From: Marinoscillum sp040218045
GTDB lineage: Bacteria; Bacteroidota; Bacteroidia; Cytophagales; Cyclobacteriaceae
Direction: 5' to 3'
Length of the DNA stretch: 64,000 nt
NCBI GenBank assembly: GCA_040218045.1
Contig: JAVJQA010000001.1
Coordinates: 62,001 to 126,000 of the forward strand
Shown: positions 26,762-38,100 of the stretch, piece by piece
How positions within the stretch are numbered: position 1 is the stretch's first letter
Layout: each line of letters opens with the position of its first letter
Notes under the pieces: model-generated
The model's input: the letters and a program-made list of their open reading frames with translations, nothing else
Told to the model about the DNA's origin: nothing
Databases searched by the model: none
Program-made: the position numbers and the translations under genes

Positions 26762-27535
26762 ATGAAGACTAAAGAAGAAATAGTAAACAATTGGTTACCC
26801 AGGTACACCGGACAAGCATTAGATCAATTTGGGGATTACATCTTACTCACCAATTTCGGTAATTATGTGAGAATGTTTGCTGAATGGAACAACGTAGAAG
26901 TTGTTGGTTATGGTCACCCCTTCCAGTGCGCAACTGCTGATGGGATCACTATCATCAATTTCAGTATGGGATCGGCCAATGCTGCTACTATTTGTGACCT
27001 GCTGAGTGCCATTCATCCAAAAGCAGCACTATTTCTTGGTAAATGCGGAGGATTAAAGAAGAAGAATGAGGTTGGGGACCTGATCTTGCCAATAGCTGCA
27101 ATCAGGGGTGAGGGAACTTCCAATGACTATATGCTGCCAGAAGTGCCTGCGCTTCCCTCTTTTGCGCTTCAAAAAGCAATTTCAACCACGATCAGGGAAT
27201 ATGGACAGGACTACTGGACAGGGACAGTTTACACGACCAACCGCCGGGTGTGGGAGCATGACAATAAGTTCAAAAAGTATTTGAAGAAGATTCGTGCGAT
27301 GGCTATAGACATGGAAACTGCCACATTGTTTACCGCAGCTTTTGCAAATGAAATGCCTGTTGGAGCTTTATTGCTTGTATCTGATATACCAATGATCCCT
27401 GATGGTGTAAAAACAGATGAAAGCGATAAGAAAGTGAGCTCACAGTACGTAGAGCAGCACCTGAAGATTGGGATTGATTCGCTCAAGCAACTGATCAACA
27501 ATTCCCAGACAGTTAAACATTTGAAGTTTGACTAA
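26762..27535 (+). CDS. amn: AMP nucleosidase, short form
   Basis: 257 residues, the short Bacteroidota form (E. coli Amn is about 480 residues). Phosphorylase-fold motifs are NFSMGSANAATICDLL, ALFLGKCGGLKKKNEVGD, the purine-site region MAIDMETATLFTAAF and the LLLVSDIPM strand. It splits AMP into adenine and ribose 5-phosphate. Two hairpins follow within 170 bases of the stop. Confidence 0.88.
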   Translation: MKTKEEIVNNWLPRYTGQALDQFGDYILLTNFGNYVRMFAEWNNVEVVGYGHPFQCATADGITIINFSMGSANAATICDLLSAIHPKAALFLGKCGGLKKKNEVGDLILPIAAIRGEGTSNDYMLPEVPALPSFALQKAISTTIREYGQDYWTGTVYTTNRRVWEHDNKFKKYLKKIRAMAIDMETATLFTAAFANEMPVGALLLVSDIPMIPDGVKTDESDKKVSSQYVEQHLKIGIDSLKQLINNSQTVKHLKFD

Positions 27536-27542
27536 AAAAGTA

Positions 27543-27570
27543 AACCCCGGGATATAATTACCTCGGGGTT
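27543..27570 (+). terminator. Hairpin after amn
   Basis: Inverted repeat aaccccg / cggggtt with a 14-base spacer, 8 bases after the amn stop. There is no T run behind it, so it is either a weak terminator or an mRNA 3'-end stabiliser. Confidence 0.5.
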
Positions 27571-27661
27571 AGCAGAATTCTCACATAACCTGATGTGAAA
27601 TTTTTATATGTTCAGGCAATCCCGTTTAGAATTGCTCTTTGATTTCCTAATGTTAAAATAG

Positions 27662-27700
27662 AGTCCCGGGCTATTCTGACCGGCAGATTCACCCGGGACT
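27662..27700 (+). repeat. Perfect 9-base inverted repeat with 21-base loop
   Basis: agtcccggg at 27662-27670 pairs with cccgggact at 27692-27700. The loop (27671-27691) closely repeats a segment inside the next gene at 28272-28293. No T run follows. Confidence 0.6.
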
Positions 27701-27893
27701 ACTATTACCACCTTGATGTTTGTTATTAGACAAGACCAGTGCCAAAATCAAGAAACTGCGTAATTTAGGTTTGATCGATCATTTGACCCTTTTCGATTGC
27801 CAGATTATTTATCAAATGGAGAAATGAGCGATCAAAGTGAGAATGACCTTCTAGGTGATGCACCAAATTCAATCAAGATGCGTTAGGGTGAGT

Positions 27894-28535
27894 ATGATAA
27901 GTCCGATTACCTACTATACTCACAAAGAGGAGTTATTTAATGTGTTAAGCCATTTTGTTGGGCTGGTGCTCAGCATCGCTGCTACTGTGCTGTTGGTCAC
28001 TTTTGCATCTATTTACGGAAATGTCTGGCACATTGTGAGTTTCAGCATATTTGGGTCAACATTGATCACCCTGTATCTTGCGTCAACGCTCTATCATGCG
28101 GCACGCAAAAAGGAACTGCGCCGAAAGCTGAATGTATTTGATCACTCCGCCATCTACTTGTTAATCGCTGGGACTTATACACCTTATTGCCTGGTGGCTC
28201 TAAATGGAACCATTGGCTGGGTATTGTTTGGCATCACCTGGGGGTTGGCTTTGATTGGCGTTGGTTTAAAACTATTCTTTACCGGCAGATTCAATCTACT
28301 ATCCACTATTGGGTATGTAGCTATGGGTTGGGTAGCCATTTTTGCTGCCAAGCCACTTTATGAGAATCTGGAATCCGGAGGCCTTTGGTATTTAATTGCA
28401 GGTGGAGTTTGTTATACAATAGGTGCAGTATTTTATGCTCTAGAGCGAATTCCCTACAATCATGCCATCTTCCATATTTGGGTACTTGCAGGAAGCATGC
28501 TGCACTTTGTGAGTATTTTCTTTTTCTTGCTTTAG
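27894..28535 (+). CDS. Hemolysin III (TrhA/PAQR) family membrane protein
   Basis: 213 residues from the ATG at 27894 (MISPITYYTHKEELFNVLSH); in-frame GTG/ATG codons at 27855-27858 would add 13 poorly conserved residues. Seven hydrophobic segments are seen. Family residues include HKEELFNVLSHFVG, the STLYHAA block, FDHSAIYLLIAGTYTPYCL and a C-terminal NHAIFHIWVLAGSMLHF. The His and Asp residues form the PAQR metal site. The physiological role is unclear (membrane lipid or ion homeostasis). The stop overlaps the convergent SiaC-like gene by 4 bases. Confidence 0.87.
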   Translation: MISPITYYTHKEELFNVLSHFVGLVLSIAATVLLVTFASIYGNVWHIVSFSIFGSTLITLYLASTLYHAARKKELRRKLNVFDHSAIYLLIAGTYTPYCLVALNGTIGWVLFGITWGLALIGVGLKLFFTGRFNLLSTIGYVAMGWVAIFAAKPLYENLESGGLWYLIAGGVCYTIGAVFYALERIPYNHAIFHIWVLAGSMLHFVSIFFFLL

Positions 28536-28978
28536 TCGGAATATTTGAATTGAAACGTCAAATCGAAAAGCTCCGAAAAGGATTCGCCAAGATCTGACAT
28601 GCTTTCGTTAGCAGTGTTACATTTCCAGATTATGTTCATTTCTTTACCAACCTGTTTGAAGGTGCGAAGGTTATCAAACAGAGCAAATAGCACCTTGGCT
28701 GTTTTTGGCCCAAAGGCCGAAAAATGCAGTTCAAGAATGGCGTCACCGGTTTCTGTAAGATCATTGTAAATTTTATCCAAAAACGGGGAATAAAACTGAT
28801 GTGCATCCTCCATGAAGGAATTGCCTGATATCCGCAGGGCATTTTCCCGATTGCTGTATTTCACAAATGGTGATTGCTCTGTTGATTCTAAAATCACATC
28901 TTTACCGCTTTTTCCCAGATTTGATAAGTAGAAAGTTGAGTCCATTGTATTGTGTTTTTCGATTGTCATAGCGTTCAT
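28532..28978 (-). CDS. SiaC-family regulatory phosphoprotein (DUF1987)
   Basis: 148 residues from the ATG at 28978; the longer frame up to 29005 is rejected because a CAACTTTG -7-like element lies at 28992-28999. The core ENALRISGNSFMEDAHQFY, then SPFLDKIYNDL, the strand LELHFSAFGPKTAKVLF and IIWKCNTANESMSDLGESFS fit DUF1987. In Pseudomonas, SiaC is switched by Ser/Thr phosphorylation by SiaB and controls a diguanylate cyclase (known). No SiaA/B/D gene lies nearby, so the partner is elsewhere. Confidence 0.72.
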   Translation of the reverse strand: MNAMTIEKHNTMDSTFYLSNLGKSGKDVILESTEQSPFVKYSNRENALRISGNSFMEDAHQFYSPFLDKIYNDLTETGDAILELHFSAFGPKTAKVLFALFDNLRTFKQVGKEMNIIWKCNTANESMSDLGESFSELFDLTFQFKYSD

Positions 28979-29096
28979 CTTAAATACAATGCAAAGTTGG
29001 ATCAAAGGGCAATCCTGTGAAACCGAAATATTCGTAAACTGGAATTTTACGCGTATCCCTTAAAGCCTACTTAGAAAAAGTACCATGAATAGGTGA

Positions 29097-30659
29097 TCAG
29101 GTATTTACCAGTTTGGCGATTGCCTCCATTACTTTTTCCCCATCTACAGCAGCAGATGCTATTCCTCCGGCAAATCCTGCGCCCTCACCACAGGGAAATA
29201 ACCCACGAATCTGTGTGTGTTGTAATGTTTCAGGGTCTCTGGGAATGCGTACAGGAGAAGATGTTCGGCTTTCTACCCCAACAATTTGTGCCTCGTTTGT
29301 GTAGTAACCTGGCATTTTTTGACCGAAAGATTTAAACCCATCTTTCAATCTTGAGGCAATAAAATCAGGAAGTACATCATCCATCCTGACAGAATGCAAG
29401 CCAGGTTGATAAGATGTTTCATTGAGCTGATCAGACAGTTTTCCTTCAACAAAATCCACGAGCTTTTGAGCTGGAGCTATCTGGCTACTTCCACCCATTT
29501 TCCATGCGCGTTGTTCTACAGCCGCCTGAAATTCCATGGTAGCAAGTGGTCCAAATTTGTGAAACTCTTTAATATCATCAAGCTCCACAGCTACTACAAT
29601 GCCTGAATTGGCATACTTGCTGTTTCGTCTTGAAGGACTCATGCCATTCACCACAACTTCTCCCGTAGCAGTAGCTGCCGGCACAATGAAACCGCCGGGA
29701 CACATGCAGAATGAAAAGACTCCACGCTCTACTTTCTGATAGTTTGTCTGACTGACCAGGCCATAAGAAGAAGCCGGCAGGTATGGTCCTCTGTCTGCAC
29801 ATTTATATTGTATCTGGTCGATGAGCTGTTGCGGATGCTCAACGCGTACACCGAGAGCAAAGGGTTTCGCTTCTATTTTAATTTCTCGTTTTGCACAGAG
29901 ATGGAAAATATCTCTTGCCGAATGTCCAGTTGCCAAAATGGTGGCTTCTCCTGTAATACGTTCAGCATTGCGAAGTACCACACCTTTCAATCGATCCCCT
30001 TCAATAATGAAATCAGAAACTTTACTATCGAAGCGGACTTCACCGCCAAACTCAATGATCGTTTCACGCAGGGAGGTAACGATTTTGGGAAGCTTATTGG
30101 TGCCAATGTGAGGGTGTGATTCTACCAATATAGTTTCAGGGGCGCCATGTGCCACCAGGATCTCAAATATTCTTCGGATGCTACCGCGTTTTTTGGATCG
30201 TGTGTAGAGTTTGCCATCCGAATAAGTACCGGCTCCTCCTTCGCCAAAGCAGTAATTACTCTCGGGGTTTACAATGTGGTCTTTGTTGATGGCGGCCAGG
30301 TCCCGGCGCCTGCTTTGCACATCCTTACCTCGCTCAAGGACAATAGGTTTAAAGCCCAATTCGATAGCCCTGAGTGCAGCAAATAAGCCAGCAGGACCAG
30401 CACCTACTATGATGATTGGTTTGGCCTGACTGACATTTTTGTACTCTTTCCTGAATTCTACAAAGGCCAGCTCCAAAGGAGAGGAGTCGGCCGTAATGCG
30501 CAAATTGACCTTGATCTGTTTTTGTCTGGCATCAACTGATCTGCGCTGAATTTGAAAATATTCCTCATTGGAAAGTAGGCCTTTTGTGATCAGATGGTGC
30601 TGAAGTTGATCCTGGTCAAAACCAATTTCCGGAGACACCACAATGTTGAATTCGCGCAT
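29097..30659 (-). CDS. FAD-dependent oxidoreductase (COG2509 type)
   Basis: 520 residues. The dinucleotide motif IIVGAGPAGLFAALRA is at about 82-97 after an N-terminal ferredoxin-like extension. The family block NYCFGEGGAGTYSDGKLYTR, LATGHSARDIF and the C-terminal GLFPCGEGAGFAGGIASAA are all present. COG2509 proteins are predicted FAD-dependent dehydrogenases with unknown substrate. It is a single gene; the EF-hand gene diverges 120 bases upstream. Confidence 0.86.
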   Translation of the reverse strand: MREFNIVVSPEIGFDQDQLQHHLITKGLLSNEEYFQIQRRSVDARQKQIKVNLRITADSSPLELAFVEFRKEYKNVSQAKPIIIVGAGPAGLFAALRAIELGFKPIVLERGKDVQSRRRDLAAINKDHIVNPESNYCFGEGGAGTYSDGKLYTRSKKRGSIRRIFEILVAHGAPETILVESHPHIGTNKLPKIVTSLRETIIEFGGEVRFDSKVSDFIIEGDRLKGVVLRNAERITGEATILATGHSARDIFHLCAKREIKIEAKPFALGVRVEHPQQLIDQIQYKCADRGPYLPASSYGLVSQTNYQKVERGVFSFCMCPGGFIVPAATATGEVVVNGMSPSRRNSKYANSGIVVAVELDDIKEFHKFGPLATMEFQAAVEQRAWKMGGSSQIAPAQKLVDFVEGKLSDQLNETSYQPGLHSVRMDDVLPDFIASRLKDGFKSFGQKMPGYYTNEAQIVGVESRTSSPVRIPRDPETLQHTQIRGLFPCGEGAGFAGGIASAAVDGEKVMEAIAKLVNT

Positions 30660-30742
30660 GATACAAAAGTAGGTTTAAATGCGTTAGAGCAATGATTTGT
30701 TCCTCTATTTATCCGAAAATGTAGTATTTATCGAAGAATTAA

Positions 30743-30776
30743 TATAGATTTATCGATACCATCAACTATAGATTTA
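30743..30776 (+). repeat. Two direct copies of tatagattta before the EF-hand gene
   Basis: tatagattta occurs at 30743-30752 and 30767-30776 (24 bases apart) with an atttatcga echo at 30727 and 30749. The second copy ends 3 bases before the ATG at 30780. This could be an operator or chance in AT-rich DNA. Confidence 0.35.
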
Positions 30777-30779
30777 AGT

Positions 30780-31343
30780 ATGCTCACTGAAGTTAGAAAG
30801 CAAAAACTCACTTACTTGTTTGATATTCTGGATGCGAACAAAAACAAAATATTACAACCGGATGACTTTGTTGCTGTTGCTGATAAGATTTGTGACATTC
30901 TGAGTTACCCTGAAGATTCCAAGGAAAGATTACGGATCAAACTAAAAGCATTGAGGTTATTTGTCCAGTTATTAACAGACATGGGCAAATCCGAGGTTTC
31001 GGTGACAATGGAAGAGTGGTACGTCCTGTTTGGCTCAAGAGGGTCACTTGCCCCTAAGATGGCCAAAAAGTATATTTTCAGAACCGCTGCCTATATTTTC
31101 ACCCTTTTTGATCAGAATGGTGACCGGGTGATTTCCAAAAAGGAATACCTGGATATGTTCCGGATTTACAACATAGATCTGCAATACTCCGAGGTTGGCT
31201 TTGAAAAACTGGATGCTAATCATGATGGACAGATTACACTGGCAGAAATGGTAACCGGTTTTAGGGATTTTTTGATGTCATCAAATCCTCAGGCAGCAGG
31301 TAACTGGATATTTGGTAACTGGGAATCCTACAAGGCGGCATAA
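30780..31343 (+). CDS. EF-hand calcium-binding protein (calerythrin-like)
   Basis: 187 residues. Three EF-hand loops are readable: DANKNKILQPDD at about 19-30 (last position Asp instead of Glu), DQNGDRVISKKE at about 116-127 and DANHDGQITLAE at about 150-161, the last two with canonical ligands. A degenerate fourth site may exist around 70-80. There is no signal peptide, so it is a cytosolic calcium buffer or sensor similar to calerythrin (inference). It is a single gene ending at a bidirectional terminator. Confidence 0.85.
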   Translation: MLTEVRKQKLTYLFDILDANKNKILQPDDFVAVADKICDILSYPEDSKERLRIKLKALRLFVQLLTDMGKSEVSVTMEEWYVLFGSRGSLAPKMAKKYIFRTAAYIFTLFDQNGDRVISKKEYLDMFRIYNIDLQYSEVGFEKLDANHDGQITLAEMVTGFRDFLMSSNPQAAGNWIFGNWESYKAA

Positions 31344-31345
31344 AA

Positions 31346-31369
31346 AAAGCTGCCTTAATCAGCAGCTTT
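31346..31369. terminator. Bidirectional terminator between EF-hand and NifU-like genes
   Basis: Stem aaagctgc / gcagcttt with an 8-base loop, preceded by an A run that forms a T run on the minus strand. It lies between two convergent genes. Confidence 0.7.
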
Positions 31370-31391
31370 CCTTATCAGATTTTTGGATCGT

Positions 31392-31976
31392 TTAGACACC
31401 TTCCGCTTCAACTTCCTGAACTTCAGGAACCATCCTTTTCAGTAGATTTTCAATTCCCGCTTTTAGTGTGATAGTGGATGATGGACAACCACTGCAAGCA
31501 CCTTGCAACAGTACTTTCACTTTTCCATCTGTAAATGAATCAAATGTAATGGCACCACCGTCCATTTCTACCGCTGGTCGGATATATTCGTCCAACACGC
31601 CCTTGATCCTTGCTTCAACATCAGTGTCTGTGTCCTGGACCTTGTGATCTTCCTCCACGTCTTTTTCAGTGAGGATTTGTTTCCCACCTTCAAGGAAGTT
31701 TTTAATGTAATTCTGGATGTCGTTTTTCACTTCAACCCATTCCACATCCTCTGCCTTGGTCACCGTTACGAAATTGCTCATATAGAACACCCTGCGGACA
31801 TAAGGCAGATCAAAAAGCTCGCTTGCCAAAGGTGCTTCTGATGCACTCTCTTTGCTTGGAAAGTCTCTACTTACCCCTTCTGGCAATAGCAGAAAATTAA
31901 GCACAAATTTTAATGAGTTGGGATTCGGGTTTGATTCCGTGTATATGTTGATAGGTTGTTTGGTAGTCGCTTCCAT
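31392..31976 (-). CDS. NifU-domain Fe-S scaffold protein (Nfu type)
   Basis: 194 residues. The N-terminal Nfu_N domain (NPNPNSLKFVLNFLLLPEGV) is followed by the C-terminal NifU domain with the cluster-binding CxxC in LLQGACSGCPSSTITLKAGI. It carries and hands over Fe-S clusters in the cytoplasm. It is a single gene between two terminators. Confidence 0.9.
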   Translation of the reverse strand: MEATTKQPINIYTESNPNPNSLKFVLNFLLLPEGVSRDFPSKESASEAPLASELFDLPYVRRVFYMSNFVTVTKAEDVEWVEVKNDIQNYIKNFLEGGKQILTEKDVEEDHKVQDTDTDVEARIKGVLDEYIRPAVEMDGGAITFDSFTDGKVKVLLQGACSGCPSSTITLKAGIENLLKRMVPEVQEVEAEGV

Positions 31977-32080
31977 AAGTATCTCTTTACTTCACTGTAT
32001 TAAATGCAAAAGTCGCTTAAAAGTTCAAAAGTACCCCGGTTTTTGGGAGATTATCCCAGATTCTCTATCGAGCAATAAAA

Positions 32081-32105
32081 AAGGGCAACTCCCGGAGCTG
32101 CCCTT
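32081..32105 (-). terminator. Terminator of the giant surface-protein gene
   Basis: On the minus strand the stem AAGGGCAGCT / AGTTGCCCTT (one G-T pair) with loop CCGGG is followed by a TTTTTTATT run, 28 bases after the stop codon. Confidence 0.75.
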
Positions 32106-32132
32106 GGTTCTCACCTATTGATGAAAACCGCC

Positions 32133-35100
32133 CTAGTTCTGTTTTATTAATCGCTTGGTAATAGTGTTGTCACCATCTTGAATTTGAATGAGGTAGACCC
32201 CATTGTCCAGACCTTCCAAACTTATTTTCTTATTGATAGGGCCTTCCATAAGTAAATGTCCTGAGAGATCGTAAATGAGAACCTTGCCTTGCTTCGCCTG
32301 AACCATGATAGAATTGGTTGCCGGATTAGGGTAGACCACAATTGTGTTTGCCTTTTCGCCAAGGATAATTTCCGGATTCACTGTGATGGTAAATTCTTGA
32401 ATAATAGAAGCCCCGGCCAGATCTATAGATTGGATGGCCACCAGGTAAGTGCTCCTTGTATCAAAGTTTGCTACTCCGGTGAATTTCAACTCAAAGACCT
32501 CATCAGTATTGGTGATCATGAATTGAGCGTTATCCGTTACTGTACCTTCACGATTTACCAGCATATAAGTGTGAGCATCTTCTACGTCAGGATCCGTTGT
32601 TGTCAAGACCCCAACAGTTTGTGGAGAACTTTCACCTTCATTGATCGTACTGGAAGAAAGCGATATTGATGTCGGCGAATTGTTGGTGGCCAGTACAGTG
32701 ATTAAGAACCTATCCTCCACAGAAAGCTCTCCATCCGATGCGGTGACTGTTATTTCGTATGATCCCAAATCGCTTGCTGTTGGTGTCCCAAAAAATGAAC
32801 CTGACTCCTTTCCTTCATTAGAACCATACGTCAGCCAGCTGGCAGTGAATGTAACAGAGATGTTTAATGCTTCGGATTCCACATCGTAAAATTGATTGGA
32901 TGGCAACACAAACGAGAATGACTCATCCTGAAAGATGGTGAAATCATCTACAGGTATGTCGAGGACTGGAGCATCATTGACAGATAAAATGAAAACAGGA
33001 ATCATATAAAACGTTGGGGACTCAGATCGGCCATCTGATGCACTGACCATAATGGAAACGGAACCAAAGGCATCCAGCATTGGTGAAAGGGTAAGTGTGT
33101 TGTTGGTGAGTGTTGGAAATACCAGTGAGCTTTCACCCGTTTCATTAGCTATCGCAAAAGTTAAAATATCCCCATCTTCATCAAAGAATATGGTGTTCAG
33201 ATCAATATCCAGTGCTGCTTCGTCTTCATTCATGGTGACAGAAAGTTGGTTCATAACCACCGGAGCGGAATTTACATCTGCAACAATCACGAAATATTGG
33301 TCCGTGGTAGTCAACTCTCCATCTGATGCCGTCAATATCACGTGAGTCGTTCCCACATTGCTTTGATTAGGCGTTCCGCTAAAAACACGCGTCTCAAAAC
33401 TGTAATTAAGCCAGCTACCAGTAGTTCCATTTAAGCCTTCTATACTAACCTCCGCAATACTTACCACATCTCCATCAGGATCCGTGAAGTTGTTTTCCGG
33501 GTATGGAAGAACAAATGGAATGCCTTCAGTTGCCTGCTGATCAGTCGTAGGATTGGATAAAATGGGGGCATCATTGATGCCAGTTACTGCAATAGTGACT
33601 TCCAGCGAAGTGGTGAGAGATCCGTCAGAAGCTGAAACAGTGACCATTGCACTTCCAAAGAAATTAGTTGCCAATTCGATTATCACTCCCTGATTAGCAT
33701 CCACACTCGCAACGAGACCTTGTTCTGAAGAACTGGTTGAGAAAGTCAAAGCATCACCGTCTGGATCACTGAAAATAGCACTTAGGTCGCTCACTAATGT
33801 GAACGGTGCTGAATCTTCTTCCAGTGTGACATCATCAATTTCTGCGGAGGCAATCGGAGCTAAATTATCGATAACCGTAAATGTAAGCGTTGAAGAATAA
33901 GTGTTGTTGCTTGCTTGTCCGTCATCGGCTGTAATGGTCAGTTCTACTTCTCCAACCTGATCAGTCAGGGAGCTAATCGTCAGTGCTCCTGTTGCCGGGT
34001 CTATAGTGACTGTGGCAAAAGAGACACTTGATGGTGTCATTGAGTAGATGATCGTCTGGTCAGATTCATTTTCGGGTGAGAGATCTGTCAGTGAGATGGT
34101 CTCCGTCCCAAAATTCTTGGCCCTGGCGATGACCGATTCATCAAGTAGGAATTCAGGCGCATCATTTACTGGATTAACATCGAAGGTGAAGATATTGGCC
34201 AGCTCTGCATAAACTACTCCATCACTTACCTTAAAGGTAAAGGAGTCATAAGCCAATCCATTACCGTTTTCCCCTGGAGAATAGACCACAGCATTGATCT
34301 GAGATGGCGAGATCACTGCCCCAACAGATATAACAACTCCTTCTAATTGCAAAGAGCCAACAGATGGAAGTGAAACGATCTGTAATTCTGCAAGCGCTTG
34401 AAGAGGGCTGTCCACATCGTTGATTTCAAAATCATCAGTTTGGAAAATATAGTTAATATCCTCATTGATCAGCACAGTTGTGTCTTTGCCATGAGGGGCA
34501 TCGTTTACTGGGTTGACGATCACAGTGATGTCAATTCTTGCTATTCCTGCTCCATCTGATGCGATGAGGCTTACTGTGGAGGTTCCACTGTAATTAGCTA
34601 TGGGAACAATGTGAATTGTCTGACCATTTTCAATAGTGGCTTCAATGCTTGTTGTAGAAGACGTCAGCGAATAAGTGAGTTCGTCTTCCTCTGGATCACT
34701 AAAAAGGGTATCAAAATTGAGCGTTAAGTCAAATACATTGTCTTCATCAAATTCCAGATCGCTAATGCCTGTCAGTGCTACCGGAGGCTCTGACAATTGA
34801 ATGATGTTATTTTTTAGAATTACAATTGGTTGCAATTGATTAGAACCATCCAATGAGTTTTCCTGGCCGCAGAAAATGTCCAGGTCACCATCATTGTCCA
34901 TGTCAGCAAGGCTGATAAAAGTTGCATTGATTACACCCGGATTGGAGCCTGAAAAATTTGCATTGGTAAAGTTGAAATTTGCCAGATCACCTGTACTTGT
35001 TAGTACACTCACTGCCCCATTATTGAAGCTTTCATAAACGATATCAGGAAGTCCATCGAGGTTCATATCACCAATAGCGAAGAATAGCATGCCCCCATAT

Positions 35101-38100
35101 TGATTGGCATCTGCATTTGATATTGTGGTAGAAGTGAACCTCATTGATCCATCATTGACCAGGATATTGAATTCATGTCTACCATTATTGGTCACCACGA
35201 TATCCAGATCACCATCAAGATCCATATCATATGGCTCGAAATAGACGGCATTCGCAATGGTTATGGCGGTGTCCAGATTAAACCCGCCTTGCTGATTATT
35301 GAGATAAATTTGAAATTCAGCGTTGGTGCCAGACTTGTAATCTGTCAGCATAAGATCATCATATCCATCCCGATCAATATCGAAAGTTTTTAGCCAGATA
35401 GGTCTGCTGATAGTGCCTATACCGGTGATTTCAGATGCCAGGTAGGTCTTGATTCCATTCTTATCAAAGAAAGAAGAAACAAATTTGGGTTGATTAGTCT
35501 CACTCATAAAGAAGATGTTATTAGTCCCATCGTGATTATAGTCAGACACGTCCATGGAAGCATAGGAAGAAACTCCGTTTACACCTTGAATGAGTTTTAA
35601 GCTTGTAGCTCCTGAAGCTCCGGGCATGAATAGATGCTGGTGGATGGATGCCACTTTAGTTACGTTGTGAAAATCTAATGTTCCATTCTTGTCAAAATCC
35701 TCAATGATTCCGAAATAATCATTGATGCTGAGCGTGGGAACAAAATCATTGTTACTTACGTCAAATGATCCTACTCCATCTGTATTAGTGCCACTGTGCC
35801 ATTTTCCCGAGGGTAAATTATTGTAGATTAGATCGATATCTCCATCACCATCTTTGTCAAATGGAATGGTATGGGTATTGACTTGTCCACTTATATGGGT
35901 ACCAAAATCATATTTTTTAAAGCTCAGGGTGTTTTCTGCAATACCACTAGCAGCAGCAAAGAATTCGAAATAGGTATGTCCGGTTAAAGTCAGACCGGAG
36001 GTACTCGTTACTTTGGAGGAAAGGTCAACCTTGATATTTTCGTTGGACCAGAAGGGTTGGTCAGGTGTAAAAGTGACTCTACTTCCACTTACAGTAAACG
36101 AACCAGGAATACTCGGCCTGTAGTGGCTATGCACTCTGAAACTTTCATTATCCACTGAGTCAGCAAAAACGTCGAGATTAAAGTCAATGACAATAGAGGT
36201 GTCGTTTTTTACCATTGGCTGACCCTGAAGCGGATAGTTAGCGACAGACTTGAACTGATAAGTAGTGAATTGAATTCCTGATCCGGCGGAGATTATTTCA
36301 CCACCTGTTCCCAGAATGTTGCCTATTACTACGGAGATCGATTTACCTGAAGGCAAAATTTCAGACGGACTGATCGTGATGGTATTTGCGCTTACAGCGT
36401 GGGTAAAGTCAATGGCGCCTTCTGAATCATTCAGCTGGATATTTCCTGCTACAGACGAGGCATCGACTGGCAGATCAAATGTTAAAGTAATGTCATCTGT
36501 ATTGGCCACGTCAATTGCACCATTAGCAGGAACACTGCTTATCAACGTAAGTATGTCAAGATTTCGGAAAAGTTTGATGTCACCAGCCGCTCCGAACACT
36601 ACATCCATAATACCATCACCTGAAAGGTCTGCGATCTCTGGAGGGAAAATGCCGGCTATTGAGGTTGGATATTCTGTACCCATCAATTGTTGAGTGAAAG
36701 TGTTGTCGCCATTGTTCTGGTATAAATAGGTTCTATTCAATCCTTGTCTCATAGAAACTACAATGTCCTGGTCTCCATCTCCATCAACATCGCCGGTGTT
36801 GAGATTGATCGTTGAGTTGAAAGTTGAACCAGAATACGCACTGATCTGGTTAAAGGCCAAAATATCACCGAAACCACCAGAACCATCGTTTGGATACCAT
36901 GTCAGGGTTGAAGTACCTGTAGAATTAGCTCTTGAAACCAAAACAATGTCCAGACTGCCATCACCATTAAGATCGCTGAGTTTGCATGCATGAGCTATGC
37001 CGTTTGGAAAAGCTCCATTGTTCCAGGGTAGCTGTTTTACAATTGAACTAGAGAAAGAGAGGTTGCCATTGTTTTTAACCAGTCTCACTCCTTTAGCTGG
37101 AGTAGATGCTTCCTCAACCACAAGCAGGTCAAGATCAAAATCATTGTCAACATCACCAATGGAAACATCATATATGCCGTTGGCTGTGTAGATTACAGTT
37201 TGTGTGCCAAATGCACCTGTACCATCATTCAGGAAGTAGCTGACATTTCCAGAACCTGTGGTATGTGTATATGCTACAATGTCCAAATCCCCATCTCCTT
37301 CCAAATCGGCCAGTTTAATATACCCCGTGCCGAGATAGGTAAGTAGACTGGCTAATGTGTATACACCAGCTCCGTCATTTCTGTAATAGCTTATCTGATT
37401 TACCCTGGAGGCAATAGCGTCTATATCGCCATCTCCATCCAGGTCTGCAGCCTCAACGCTGGTTCCTCCGGAAAAGGAATTGGTCAGACCAATTCTGGTC
37501 AAACTTCCGGTGCCATCGTTGGAGAAGAAACCTAGGAAGCCAGCAGCAGATGTTGCTGCAAGATCAATATCTCCATCAAGATCATAGTCCACAGCTTTAG
37601 TGGCCAGATAATCAGTGCCACTTCCGGCGAACAAATTTTCTGCAGGGTATGAGAACACCACAGGAGTTTCATTTGCCAGGGTGGTTTCTACTTTGTATTG
37701 AAAGACGTTTGATTGATAGAGGGATAGATTATCAGTGTCGTTATGAAAGGAAGTATCGACGGAAATGGTGATTTCATCTCCGGGAGCCAAAGCACTTAGC
37801 GTGAAGGTGACCTGGTTGTTATTGTTGCTTATGGTCGGATTGAGGGTTCCTTTTAGTTTGCTGTTAATGGTAAAATTACCTGCTACCGGAGTTCCAGTAT
37901 TTTGATTGAAGGAAAACGTAAAATTCTCTGCGCTAGAAATAGTTGAGTTGGTTGGAGGTGTTGCGGATTGCAAAATGAAGAACTCCGTATCACTCAGTTC
38001 CAGAATTTCTAGTGGATTCAACTTTCTGCTATGAATAGTCACGTCATCAAGTAATCCTGTGAATGGCAGAATGATGCAATCACGGGCGAAAGAGATTGCT

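Larger units (their letters stand above)
27536..27893 (+). other. Intergenic stretch with two hairpins
   Basis: 358 bases between amn and the hemolysin-III-like gene. It contains two GC-rich inverted repeats (27543-27570 and 27662-27700), described separately, and a T/A-rich remainder without a convincing reading frame. Confidence 0.6.
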
